NCBI GenBank assembly: GCA_934183355.1
Contig: CAKPST010000024.1
Coordinates: 1-30,913 of the forward strand
Direction of reading: 5' to 3'
DNA from: an uncultured Prevotella sp.
Lineage (GTDB): Bacteria; Bacteroidota; Bacteroidia; Bacteroidales; Bacteroidaceae
Length of the DNA: 30,913 nucleotides
Numbering within the stretch: the first letter of the stretch is position 1; every line of letters starts with the position of its first letter. The notes under the pieces are model-generated. The model was not told where the DNA came from, searched no databases, and was given only the letters and a program-made list of their open reading frames with translations. Shown here piece after piece: positions 1-7,320 of this stretch. The position numbers and the translations under genes were made by a program.

Positions 1-195
1 AGATGAATTGATTAACCACATAAATGATTTGAATTTAAATTATTAAAATGTTAGAATTATTGATTCCAATATTTAGGTGAGCCACACCATCGCGGCGTTG
101 CATTAGGCAAGGAGCTTGACTGCAATAGAGATCAAAATAGCCCTATACTATATAATAGGTATAAGCCCCATCCTTACAGACTGCAAAAATACTGA

Positions 196-216
196 AATTT
201 GATGATAAATCAAATT
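196..216. repeat. 8-bp inverted repeat upstream of mnmG promoter
   Basis: AATTTGAT (196-203) and ATCAAATT (209-216) are perfect reverse complements separated by 5 bases. It lies about 30 bp upstream of the -7 element of the mnmG promoter, where a regulator could bind. Whether it is an operator, a weak transcript hairpin or chance in AT-rich DNA cannot be told from sequence. Confidence 0.35.
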
Positions 217-245
217 ATTTCACTCCAAAAATCATTTTTTATTCT

Positions 246-253
246 TAATTTTG
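246..253 (+). promoter_or_regulatory. Bacteroidetes -7 element, mnmG promoter
   Basis: TAATTTTG matches the Bacteroidetes -7 consensus TAnnTTTG. No clear TTTG -33 element is found at 19-21 bp upstream. Predicted transcription would start near 257-260 and give a leader of about 60 nt before the mnmG ATG at 320. Confidence 0.45.
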
Positions 254-266
254 CGAGGGGAAACTT

Positions 267-290
267 ATGACGTACGGCTCGAAGCCGTAA
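267..290 (+). other. Possible 7-codon leader ORF with internal hairpin
   Basis: An ATG at 267 opens a short frame, MTYGSKP, stopping at TAA 288-290, inside the predicted mnmG leader. Its codons overlap a perfect 7-bp hairpin (TACGGCT 273-279 / AGCCGTA 283-289, loop CGA), so translating it would melt the stem. This geometry resembles a leader peptide, but nothing shows that it is translated. Confidence 0.25.
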
Positions 291-319
291 CACACTGAAT
301 AAACATCGACAATCAATAT

Positions 320-2191
320 ATGAATTTCAATTATGACGTTATCGTTATAGGCGGCGGACACGCCGGATGCGAGGCGGCTGCAGCGGCTGCACGCATGGGG
401 GCAAAGACGTGCCTGGTGACGATGGACATGAACAAGATAGGACAGATGAGTTGCAACCCTGCGGTGGGTGGAATTGCTAAGGGACAGATAGTGCGAGAGA
501 TTGACGCATTGGGTGGCGAGATGGGTCTGGTGACCGACGCCACTTCCATACAGTTCCGCATGCTCAACCGTGGCAAGGGTCCAGCTGTATGGAGCCCAAG
601 AGCGCAGTGCGACCGTGGCAAATTCATCTGGGAATGGCGCTCACGTCTCGACCGCGTTGACGGACTTGATATCTGGCAGGACGAAGCTTGCGAGCTACTT
701 GTGGAGAACGGCGAGGCTGTAGGAGTGGAGACGGTGTGGGGCGTGACGTTCCGCGCTAAGGCTGTAGTCATCACAGCTGGCACCTTCCTCAACGGACTGA
801 TGCATGTTGGACGACGCAAGGTGCCTGGAGGACGATGTGCCGAACCTGCCGTGCTGCACTTCACCGAGAGCATCACACGACATGGCATCACTGCGGCTCG
901 CATGAAGACGGGTACGCCGGTGCGCATCGACCGCCGTTCTGTTCACTTCGAGGATATGGAGTGCCAACCTGGTGAAACCGACTATCATGGCTTTTCGTAC
1001 ATGTCGGCTCCACGTCATCTACAGCAACTTCCATGTTGGACTACATATACAAATAAGGAGGTGCACGACACACTGCGTGCTGCCATTGCCGACTCCCCAC
1101 TCTACAACGGACAGATTCAGTCGACGGGTCCGCGCTACTGTCCTTCGGTGGAGACCAAGCTGATGACGTTCCCCGACAAAGACCAGCATCCTCTCTTCCT
1201 CGAACCTGAGGGCGAGGACACCAATGAGATGTACCTTAATGGTTTCTCCTCGTCAATGCCAATGGATGTGCAACTTGCAGCTTTGAAGAAGATTAAGGCG
1301 TTCCGCGACATCAAGGTCTATCGTCCTGGCTATGCCATCGAATACGACTACTTTGACCCTACTCAGTTGAAGCCGTCGTTGGAATCGAAAATAGTGAGGG
1401 GATTGTTCTTTGCCGGACAAGTGAACGGAACTACGGGATACGAGGAAGCTGGTGGACAGGGTATGATGGCGGGCATCAATGCGGCTCTGCTCTGTGGTGA
1501 TGCCGAACCATTTGTGATGAAACGCGACGAGGGCTACATCGGAGTGCTCATTGACGACCTAACAACCAAGGGTGTCGACGAACCTTACCGCATGTTCACG
1601 TCTCGTGCCGAGTATCGCATCTTGCTGAGACAGGACAACGCTGATGCTCGACTCACCGAGAAGGCTTACAATCTCGGCATCGCATCGCGCGAACGCTACG
1701 ACCACTGGCTCACCAAGAAGGCTGAAATCGATCGCATCGTCAACTTCTGCAACTCTACCAACGTGAAACCGCGCGACATCAATGCGGCTCTCGAATCGTT
1801 CGGCACTACACCGATGCAGTTTGGTGCAACTATATCAAGCCTGATAGCCCGACCACAACTCAGCATCAAACAACTCGCTTCTGCCATCCCCTCTCTACAG
1901 GCTGCACTCGCAACCAACGATGCACGTCAGGAGGAAATAGCCGAGGCTGCCGAGATACTCATCAAGTATGATGGCTACATCAAACGCGAACGACAGATAG
2001 CCGACAAGATGCACCGACTTGAGGACATACGCATCAAGGGTCACTTCCACTACGACAAACTCCACGAGATATCGACAGAGGGCCGACAGAAACTCATGCG
2101 CATCAATCCCGAAACTCTCGGACAGGCTTCACGCATACCGGGCGTCTCACCAAGCGACATCAATGTGCTGCTGGTGCTGATGCACAGATAA
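320..2191 (+). CDS. mnmG: tRNA uridine-5-carboxymethylaminomethyl modification enzyme MnmG (GidA)
   Basis: FAD-dependent enzyme that, with the GTPase MnmE, installs carboxymethylaminomethyl groups at U34 of certain tRNAs. The 623-aa protein has the usual family length. The N-terminal Rossmann motif GGGHAGCEAA (11-20) binds FAD and is followed by the family block SCNPAVGGIAKG. Other hallmarks are MKTGTPVRID, the second glycine-rich block FAGQVNGTTGYEEAGGQG and the C-terminal helical domain ending in LGQASRIPGVSPSDINVLLV, which contacts MnmE/tRNA. The ATG at 320 places the Rossmann strand right after the start, as in homologues. mnmG is classically near the replication origin, which fits the parS-like sites just downstream. 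Probably first gene of an mnmG-apt-uvrC unit, although the gaps are large enough for separate promoters. Confidence 0.97.
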   Translation: MNFNYDVIVIGGGHAGCEAAAAAARMGAKTCLVTMDMNKIGQMSCNPAVGGIAKGQIVREIDALGGEMGLVTDATSIQFRMLNRGKGPAVWSPRAQCDRGKFIWEWRSRLDRVDGLDIWQDEACELLVENGEAVGVETVWGVTFRAKAVVITAGTFLNGLMHVGRRKVPGGRCAEPAVLHFTESITRHGITAARMKTGTPVRIDRRSVHFEDMECQPGETDYHGFSYMSAPRHLQQLPCWTTYTNKEVHDTLRAAIADSPLYNGQIQSTGPRYCPSVETKLMTFPDKDQHPLFLEPEGEDTNEMYLNGFSSSMPMDVQLAALKKIKAFRDIKVYRPGYAIEYDYFDPTQLKPSLESKIVRGLFFAGQVNGTTGYEEAGGQGMMAGINAALLCGDAEPFVMKRDEGYIGVLIDDLTTKGVDEPYRMFTSRAEYRILLRQDNADARLTEKAYNLGIASRERYDHWLTKKAEIDRIVNFCNSTNVKPRDINAALESFGTTPMQFGATISSLIARPQLSIKQLASAIPSLQAALATNDARQEEIAEAAEILIKYDGYIKRERQIADKMHRLEDIRIKGHFHYDKLHEISTEGRQKLMRINPETLGQASRIPGVSPSDINVLLVLMHR

Positions 2192-2200
2192 CAGGTTACA

Positions 2201-2216
2201 GGTTCCACGTGAAACG
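2201..2216. promoter_or_regulatory. parS: parS-like centromere site 1
   Basis: The 14-mer GTTCCACGTGAAAC (2202-2215) differs at one position from the core of the bacterial parS consensus TGTTTCACGTGAAACA, the ParB/Spo0J binding site. It sits in the 59-bp mnmG-apt gap. The same 14-mer recurs at 2892-2905. In many bacteria parS sites cluster near oriC, often close to gidA/mnmG. Confidence 0.75.
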
Positions 2217-2250
2217 AATACAATAACGAATACATATTAAACAACTGAAA

Positions 2251-2781
2251 ATGAACAACAAATTATTGCTTGACAATCTGCGTTGCATACCAGATTGGCC
2301 GAAGAAGGGAATCAACTTCCGCGACGTAACAACACTCTTCAAGAACAACGCTTGCCTACAGGAGATTTGCGATGAAATGTACGATCTCTACAAGGACAAG
2401 GGCATAACGAAGATTGTCGGCATTGAGTCGCGCGGCTTCGTGATGTCGTCTGCTCTCGCCCTCCGCCTTGGCGCTGGCGTGGTGCTCTGCCGCAAACCTG
2501 GCAAGCTTCCTTGCGACACCGTACAGGAGAGCTATGCTAAGGAGTATGGCAAGGACACTATCGAGATTCACAAGGATGCCATCAACGAGAACGACGTGAT
2601 ACTGCTCCACGACGACTTGCTCGCAACAGGAGGCACCATGAAGGCTGCCTATAATCTCGTGAAGAAGTTTGGTCCTAAGAAGGTATACGCCAACTTCATC
2701 ATCGAGCTTGTCAACGAGGGTCTCAACGGACGCGAGGGTTTCGACGAGGACATCGAAATCACATCACTCATCAAGATTTAA
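2251..2781 (+). CDS. apt: Adenine phosphoribosyltransferase
   Basis: Cytosolic purine salvage enzyme converting adenine and PRPP to AMP and pyrophosphate. The 176-aa length is normal for the family. The PRPP-binding signature is VILLHDDLLATGGTMKA (about 116-132), with His120 before the two acidic residues where many homologues have Val. The N-terminal block FRDVTTLF and the substrate block GIESRGFVMSSALALRLG (about 57-74), then RKPGKLP, are all typical. The ATG at 2251 is the only start that retains the N-terminal DNLRCIPDWPKKGINFRD segment. It lies between two parS-like sites: one in the gap before it, one in the gap after it. Confidence 0.96.
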   Translation: MNNKLLLDNLRCIPDWPKKGINFRDVTTLFKNNACLQEICDEMYDLYKDKGITKIVGIESRGFVMSSALALRLGAGVVLCRKPGKLPCDTVQESYAKEYGKDTIEIHKDAINENDVILLHDDLLATGGTMKAAYNLVKKFGPKKVYANFIIELVNEGLNGREGFDEDIEITSLIKI

Positions 2782-2890
2782 TCGAGAAAGCATCACAGGT
2801 GCTCACACAGGAACAGGCGCGACAGGCTCACATGCCTGCCGCGCTTTTCTATAAAGAGAGGGAAGCAGAGCCTTCCAATCCTCCGCTTAT

Positions 2891-2906
2891 AGTTCCACGT
2901 GAAACA
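2891..2906. promoter_or_regulatory. parS: parS-like centromere site 2
   Basis: The 14-mer GTTCCACGTGAAAC (2892-2905) is identical to site 1, with flanking A on both sides, giving 14 of 16 matches to TGTTTCACGTGAAACA. It lies in the 194-bp apt-uvrC gap, 690 bp from site 1. Its presence there is one reason to start uvrC downstream at 2976 and not at the earlier in-frame ATG at 2799. Confidence 0.75.
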
Positions 2907-2975
2907 AAACAGGGCAACCTCCTTAGTTTCGAACCACTTACAGGCTGTACAGGCAAAACTCTAACAACAGGCAAC

Positions 2976-4820
2976 ATGACTAAAGAAGAAAACGCTAAGC
3001 GCATCGAACGCCTCAAGAACATTGTGCTCAACATGCCCGACAAACCGGGCAGCTACCAGTTCTACGATGCCGACCACACCATCATATACGTAGGCAAGGC
3101 GAAGCGCCTAAAGCAACGCGTGTCGAGCTACTTCCATAAGGAGGTGGACAGATTCAAGACCAAGGTTCTGGTGTCTAAGATTGAGGACATCAGCTACACG
3201 GTGGTGAACACCGAGGAGGATGCGCTATTGCTTGAGAACAGCCTTATCAAGAAATACAACCCTCGCTACAACGTATTGCTGAAGGACGGCAAAACCTACC
3301 CGAGCATATGTGTCACCAACGAGTATCTGCCGCGTGTGTTCAAGACCCGACAGATAAACAAACGCTTCGGCACTTTCTTTGGTCCCTACTCGCACACAGG
3401 AAGTATGTTCGCCGTGCTCGAACTGATACACAAACTCTACAAGCCGCGCACTTGCCGGATGCCTATCACGAAGGAGGGAATAGAACAGGGCAAGTACAAA
3501 CCGTGCCTTGAATATCACATTCACAACTGCAAGGCGCCATGTTGTGGCAAGCAATCGCTCGAAGACTATCAGGCTTCCATAGCACAGGCTCGCGAAATTC
3601 TGAAGGGCAACACGCGCCAACTCTCACAACATGTCTACGAAGAAATGCAGCGAAAAGCTGCCGAACTGAAGTTTGAAGAGGCCGAGGAGTTGAAGCAGAA
3701 ATATATGTTGATTGAGAGTTTTTGTGCCAAAAGCGAGGTGGTGAGCCACACCATCACCGACGTGGATGTTTTCACTATCGTCGACGACGAACTCAATCGC
3801 ACTGCGTTCATCAATTATATACACGTCAAGAATGGAGCTGTCAACCAGAGTTTCACATTCGAATACAAACGCAAGCTCGATGAAACCGACCGCGAATTGC
3901 TACTTACGGCTATTCCCGAAATACGCGAAAGGTTCCAAAGCAAGGCTAAGGAAATCATCGTACCCTTTGACATGGACTGGCAATTAACCGAAGCACAGTT
4001 CTTCGTGCCGCAACGTGGTGACAAAAAACATTTGCTCGAACTCGGCGAAATGAATTGCAAACAATATAAATTCGACCGATTAAAGCAGGCTGAAAAGCTG
4101 AATCCCGAGCAAAAGCAGACTCGTCTGATGAAGGAGTTGCAGCAAAAACTACAGCTCAAAAAACTGCCTTATCATATTGAATGTTTCGACAACTCCAACA
4201 TTTCGGGCACCGATGCTGTGGCTGGCTGCATTGTCTACAAAGGCATGAAACCATCGCGCAAGGACTATCGCAAATACAACATCAAGACAGTGGTTGGTCC
4301 CGACGACTACGCCTCAATGCAAGAGGTGGTGCGCCGACGCTATTCACGCATGATGGAAGAAGGCACTGCCCTGCCCGACCTTATCATCACCGACGGTGGA
4401 TTGGGCCAAATGAGCGTAGTGCGTGAAGTTGTGGAGGGCGAGTTGCATCTTGACATTCCCATCGCCGGACTTGCCAAGGACGACCGCCACCGCACCAACG
4501 AACTGCTCTTTGGCAATCCGCCCATGACCATCGCCCTGAAGACCGACTCCGAACTGTTTCACGTTCTGACACAGATACAGGACGAGGTACACCGCTACGC
4601 CATATCATTCCACCGCGACAAGCGTTCGAAGCATGCCCTGCACAGCATCCTCGACGACATTCCAGGCATAGGCCCTGCCACACGCGACCGTCTGCTCAAA
4701 GCCTTCAAGAGTGTCAAGCGCATAAGCGAAGCGTCATTAGAGGATTTGGCGAAAATAGTAGGAGCAGCCAAAGCACAAAAGATAAAGGAAGGATTGGACA
4801 AACAAGGCAAGCCCCAATAA
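2976..4820 (+). CDS. uvrC: UvrABC system protein C (excinuclease subunit C)
   Basis: Makes the 3' and 5' incisions around lesions marked by UvrB in nucleotide excision repair. From the ATG at 2976 the protein has 614 aa, the usual UvrC size. Domains in order: GIY-YIG nuclease at about 24-100 (PGSYQFYDADHTIIYVGKAK), a Cys-bearing segment, a UVR motif (about 205-240) that contacts UvrB, the RNase H-like endonuclease with FDNSNISGTD, LIITDGGLGQM and RYAISFHRDKR, and a C-terminal helix-hairpin-helix pair (DDIPGIGPATRDRLL). An in-frame ATG at 2799 would add 59 low-complexity residues and overlap the parS-like site; the start at 2976 fits the family better. The stop codon falls in the loop of a hairpin (4803-4833). 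Confidence 0.96.
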   Translation: MTKEENAKRIERLKNIVLNMPDKPGSYQFYDADHTIIYVGKAKRLKQRVSSYFHKEVDRFKTKVLVSKIEDISYTVVNTEEDALLLENSLIKKYNPRYNVLLKDGKTYPSICVTNEYLPRVFKTRQINKRFGTFFGPYSHTGSMFAVLELIHKLYKPRTCRMPITKEGIEQGKYKPCLEYHIHNCKAPCCGKQSLEDYQASIAQAREILKGNTRQLSQHVYEEMQRKAAELKFEEAEELKQKYMLIESFCAKSEVVSHTITDVDVFTIVDDELNRTAFINYIHVKNGAVNQSFTFEYKRKLDETDRELLLTAIPEIRERFQSKAKEIIVPFDMDWQLTEAQFFVPQRGDKKHLLELGEMNCKQYKFDRLKQAEKLNPEQKQTRLMKELQQKLQLKKLPYHIECFDNSNISGTDAVAGCIVYKGMKPSRKDYRKYNIKTVVGPDDYASMQEVVRRRYSRMMEEGTALPDLIITDGGLGQMSVVREVVEGELHLDIPIAGLAKDDRHRTNELLFGNPPMTIALKTDSELFHVLTQIQDEVHRYAISFHRDKRSKHALHSILDDIPGIGPATRDRLLKAFKSVKRISEASLEDLAKIVGAAKAQKIKEGLDKQGKPQ

Positions 4821-4833
4821 GGGCTGCGCCTTG
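4803..4833 (+). terminator. Hairpin across the uvrC stop codon
   Basis: CAAGGC (4803-4808) plus AGCCC (4810-4814) can pair with GGGCT (4821-4825) plus GCCTTG (4828-4833); the loop CAATAA contains the uvrC TAA. It is followed by an A-run and not a U-run, so it may stabilise the mRNA 3' end or terminate weakly. A second small stem, GAAGATT/AATCTTC, lies at 4885-4905. Confidence 0.4.
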
Positions 4834-5128
4834 AATAAGGCAAAAAAATGCGCCATGATCTCACGACCTTAGCGCACACACAGAGAAGATTGAAAAAAAA
4901 TCTTCCTTTGCCCACTACTACTCTCACGAGCCGACAGTAAGCCAATCCTTATATCAAATTATACTAAAAACTAAAAGTCTTTACCTAATGTACTTTATGA
5001 TAATCTATTAATACAAAAAACCATTTGGTTTGACTTTGCAAAATTATCAAATTCTCGTGATATTTCAAAGGAAAAGCATCATATTTAACATCCTTTCCAT
5101 GTGCCTTTAGCATATATTTGTATTATTG
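4834..5128. other. AT-rich intergenic stretch uvrC-dtd, no gene seen
   Basis: The 392-bp gap between uvrC and dtd contains the stem at 4885-4905 (GAAGATT, seven-base loop, AATCTTC) and is otherwise AT-rich with no coding-like frame. TATATTTG at 5113-5120 also fits a -7 box but has no matching -33 element. The better promoter is at 5129-5160. Confidence 0.5.
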
Positions 5129-5160
5129 TTTGCAAGTATCAATATTTTATAATATCTTTG
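5129..5160 (+). promoter_or_regulatory. Consensus Bacteroidetes promoter for dtd operon
   Basis: TTTG (5129-5132), exactly 20 bases, then TATCTTTG (5153-5160): a full match to the Bacteroidetes housekeeping promoter TTTG-N19/21-TAnnTTTG. Predicted leader to the dtd ATG at 5213 is about 45-50 nt. Confidence 0.75.
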
Positions 5161-5212
5161 TTCACGTTTCAACCACGAAACATGATTACTGACATAAACC
5201 AAAAAACACTAT

Positions 5213-5665
5213 ATGAGAACAGTTATTCAGCGTGTACAGCACGCATCAGTCACCATCGACGGAACAGTAAAATCACATATCGGCAAAGGCTTCCTCTTGC
5301 TCCTCGGCGTGGAGGAGAGCGACACATCTGAGGATGTCGACTGGCTTGTGAGAAAGGTGGCTGCTCTGCGTGTGTTTGACGACGAGAATGGTGTCATGAA
5401 TCGTTCCATCATCGACGTGCAGGGCGAGGCTTTGGTGGTGAGCCAGTTCACGCTATACGCATCCTACAAGAAGGGCAACCGCCCGTCGTGGTTTCGTGCG
5501 GCAAGCCACGAGATATCGGTTCCGCTTTATGAGGAGTTCTGCACCAAGCTCTCGGCAGCACTCGGCAAATCGGTGGGAACGGGTGAATTTGGAGCAGACA
5601 TGAAGGTGGAGTTGCTCAACGACGGCCCCGTAACCATCTGCATGGACACCAAAAATAAGGAATAA
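5213..5665 (+). CDS. dtd: D-aminoacyl-tRNA deacylase
   Basis: Hydrolyses D-amino acids (and glycine mischarged on tRNA-Ala) from tRNA, a proofreading step in the cytosol. The 150-aa length is standard. Diagnostic motifs are SQFTLYA (77-83) followed by KKGNRPSW, and the C-terminal NDGPVTI (136-142) holding the Gly-cisPro pair that gives chiral selectivity. The start is the beginning of the MRTVIQRVQHASV strand, conserved in the family. It is the first gene after a consensus promoter, and the next gene begins 3 bases after its stop, so it leads an operon with the membrane protein, the MazG-like gene and deoC. Confidence 0.96.
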   Translation: MRTVIQRVQHASVTIDGTVKSHIGKGFLLLLGVEESDTSEDVDWLVRKVAALRVFDDENGVMNRSIIDVQGEALVVSQFTLYASYKKGNRPSWFRAASHEISVPLYEEFCTKLSAALGKSVGTGEFGADMKVELLNDGPVTICMDTKNKE

Positions 5666-5668
5666 GAT

Positions 5669-5962
5669 ATGAAGAAGTTTCTAACAACAACTGCATACAT
5701 TCTGATCATTATAGGCTTAGTGATGCTGCACACCTACGACACATGGGGAGCCAACTTTGTATGGTATCGTTTTATGGGATGTATGTCGATATTGATAGGA
5801 TCCGCTATTAATACCTACATTGATTTTCCCCAACCTTTCCGTGCAGCCAAAAGGTCTAAAAAGATAGGAGCTATATTCCGTATTTGTTTCATCGCGACAT
5901 TCGCCATCTGGATTGTATATTTACTATACATGAAGCTTATGGGACAGTCGTTGGAGATATAA
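5669..5962 (+). CDS. Small three-helix membrane protein, unknown function
   Basis: A 97-aa hydrophobic protein that I do not recognise. Three membrane segments can be seen, at about 7-22, 33-50 and 68-88, separated by short polar loops; the loop FPQPFRAAKRSKK between helices 2 and 3 is positively charged, which puts it in the cytoplasm. There is no obvious catalytic motif and no lipobox. It begins 3 bases after dtd and ends 16 bases before the MazG-like gene, so it is co-transcribed with nucleotide/tRNA quality-control genes. It could be an accessory of that operon or an unrelated passenger. Functional assignment is not possible from sequence. Confidence 0.75.
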   Translation: MKKFLTTTAYILIIIGLVMLHTYDTWGANFVWYRFMGCMSILIGSAINTYIDFPQPFRAAKRSKKIGAIFRICFIATFAIWIVYLLYMKLMGQSLEI

Positions 5963-5978
5963 AATCACACATAACGAT

Positions 5979-6308
5979 ATGACAATAAAGGAAGCACAAG
6001 AGGCGGTAGACCGTTGGATAAAGGAGTATGGCGTGCGATATTTCTCCGAGCTTACCAACATGGCTTGCCTTACAGAGGAAGTTGGCGAACTTGCCCGCAT
6101 CATGGCTCGTCGCTATGGCGACCAGAGTTTCAAGGAGGGCGAATCGCACGACCCCTCCGAGGAGATGGCAGACATCCTATGGGTGCTCATCTGCCTTGCC
6201 AACCAGACAGGTGTCGACCTCACAGATGCTCTTCAAAAGAGCTTTGACAAGAAGACCAAGCGGGATAAAGACCGCCATAAAAACAATTCTAAACTAAATC
6301 AAAAATAA
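5979..6308 (+). CDS. MazG-like nucleotide pyrophosphohydrolase
   Basis: Predicted to hydrolyse nucleoside triphosphates, probably aberrant ones, to monophosphate and pyrophosphate. The 109-aa protein is a single all-alpha MazG/dUTPase-superfamily domain. The metal-binding pattern EExxE...ExxD is present as E33-E34-E37 (TEEVGEL) and E62-D65 (EEMADIL). The lysine-rich C-terminal tail (about 90-109) is probably disordered. It is short compared with the tandem-domain E. coli MazG and looks like the single-domain type common in Bacteroidetes. It lies 5 bases before deoC, giving an operon that combines nucleotide clean-up with deoxyribose breakdown. The exact substrate is unknown. Confidence 0.88.
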   Translation: MTIKEAQEAVDRWIKEYGVRYFSELTNMACLTEEVGELARIMARRYGDQSFKEGESHDPSEEMADILWVLICLANQTGVDLTDALQKSFDKKTKRDKDRHKNNSKLNQK

Positions 6309-6313
6309 AACAA

Positions 6314-7255
6314 ATGGGAATTATTAAAGACATTATCCTGAACAATCAGGACAACCAGGGTGCTCAGAAGATGAGCAAGTATGAAGAGGCTCTCGCCAAG
6401 TATAACACCAACATCGACGACCAGGCTGTACGCGACGCTGTACACAAGATCATCGCTGAGAAAGTGCCTGAGAACGACACTATGGATGTTAAGCGTTTCC
6501 TCTTTGGTAGCATCGAGTTGACCACTCTCAAGACTACAGACAGCGACACTAGCGTGCTCGCTTTCACCGAGCGTGTCAATGACTTTGACAACGAGTATCC
6601 CGACCTGCCACACGTGGCTACTATCTGCGTTTATCCTTGCTTCGCCAAGACAGTGTCAGAGTCGCTTGAGGTAGACGGTGTAGAGATAGCTTGCGTATCG
6701 GGTTCATTCCCTTCATCACAGGCTCGCATTGAGGTTAAGGTGGCTGAGACATCGCTTGCTGTTGCCGACGGTGCTACAGAGATCGACATCGTTATGCCGG
6801 TTGGCAAGTTCCTCTCTGGCGACTACGAGGGTGTATGCGAGGATATCTCAGAGCTTAAGGCTGCTTGCGGCGAGAATGTTGCCATGAAGGTTATCCTTGA
6901 GACAGGTGCTATCAAGACTGCCTCTAACATCAAGAAGGCTTCTATCCTCTCTATGTATGCTGGTGCCGACTACATCAAGACTTCTACTGGTAAGATGGAG
7001 CCTGCCGCTACTCCTGAGGCTGCCTACGTGATGTGTCAGGCTATCAAGGAGTATTACGATGAAACGGGCATTCAGATTGGTTTCAAGCCTGCTGGTGGCA
7101 TCAACACCGTCATGGATGCTATCATCTACTACACTATCGTCAAGGAGGTGCTAGGCGAGAAGTGGCTCACTAATAAGTGGCTGCGCCTCGGCACATCGCG
7201 CCTCGCAAATATGCTGTTGAGCGAGCTTAAGGGAGAGCAGATTAAGTTCTTCTAG
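6314..7255 (+). CDS. deoC: Deoxyribose-phosphate aldolase
   Basis: Class I aldolase that splits 2-deoxyribose-5-phosphate into glyceraldehyde-3-phosphate and acetaldehyde in deoxynucleoside catabolism. The Schiff-base lysine is K222 in DYIKTSTGK, the partner lysine is K258 in GFKPAGGI, and D158 in EIDIVMPVG matches the proton-relay aspartate. At 313 aa it is longer than the roughly 250-260 aa E. coli type and carries an N-terminal helical extension, as expected for the longer DeoC subtype. The ATG at 6314 follows the MazG-like stop by 5 bases; an internal ATG at 6371 is the alternative. Codon use is strongly biased, suggesting high expression. A large CTAG-rich palindrome begins at its stop codon. 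Confidence 0.95.
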   Translation: MGIIKDIILNNQDNQGAQKMSKYEEALAKYNTNIDDQAVRDAVHKIIAEKVPENDTMDVKRFLFGSIELTTLKTTDSDTSVLAFTERVNDFDNEYPDLPHVATICVYPCFAKTVSESLEVDGVEIACVSGSFPSSQARIEVKVAETSLAVADGATEIDIVMPVGKFLSGDYEGVCEDISELKAACGENVAMKVILETGAIKTASNIKKASILSMYAGADYIKTSTGKMEPAATPEAAYVMCQAIKEYYDETGIQIGFKPAGGINTVMDAIIYYTIVKEVLGEKWLTNKWLRLGTSRLANMLLSELKGEQIKFF

Positions 7256-7269
7256 GAGTGACTAGGAAA

Positions 7270-7318
7270 GCATAGCTAGGCTCAGTTCCTAGGAATGCCT
7301 AGGCTAACCTAGCTATGC
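7270..7318. terminator. CTAG-rich nested palindrome between convergent genes
   Basis: An 11-bp perfect inverted repeat, GCATAGCTAGG (7270-7280) and CCTAGCTATGC (7308-7318), encloses two further perfect palindromes, TTCCTAGGAA (7286-7295) and GCCTAGGC (7297-7304). Six CTAG tetramers occur between 7252 and 7312. It separates deoC (+) from the polyprenyl synthase (-), so a bidirectional terminator is the simplest reading, although no U-run follows on either strand. Confidence 0.55.
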
Positions 7319-7320
7319 CC

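Larger units (their letters stand above)
1..319. other. Non-coding leader region upstream of mnmG
   Basis: No convincing protein-coding gene is seen here. The stretch is AT-rich except for about 70-130, which is GC-richer and of unknown nature. It holds an 8-bp perfect inverted repeat, a promoter -7 element, a small hairpin and a possible 7-codon leader ORF, each listed separately. The left edge of the window may cut off the end of an upstream unit. Confidence 0.6.

Noticed and set aside
80..135. Fragment of 23S rRNA (GGAGCTTGACTGC resembles a conserved 23S stretch)
   Set aside because: The likeness rests on about 13-20 bases recalled from memory, and the flanking sequence does not continue as rRNA. 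A search against 23S alignments would settle it.
2799..2975. Longer uvrC starting at an upstream in-frame ATG
   Set aside because: The added 59 residues do not resemble UvrC, and the stretch contains the parS-like site; the ATG at 2976 gives the normal family length.
1..4820. Replication origin with DnaA boxes
   Set aside because: No cluster of TTATCCACA-like boxes was seen; the parS-like sites suggest the origin is nearby but not inside this window.
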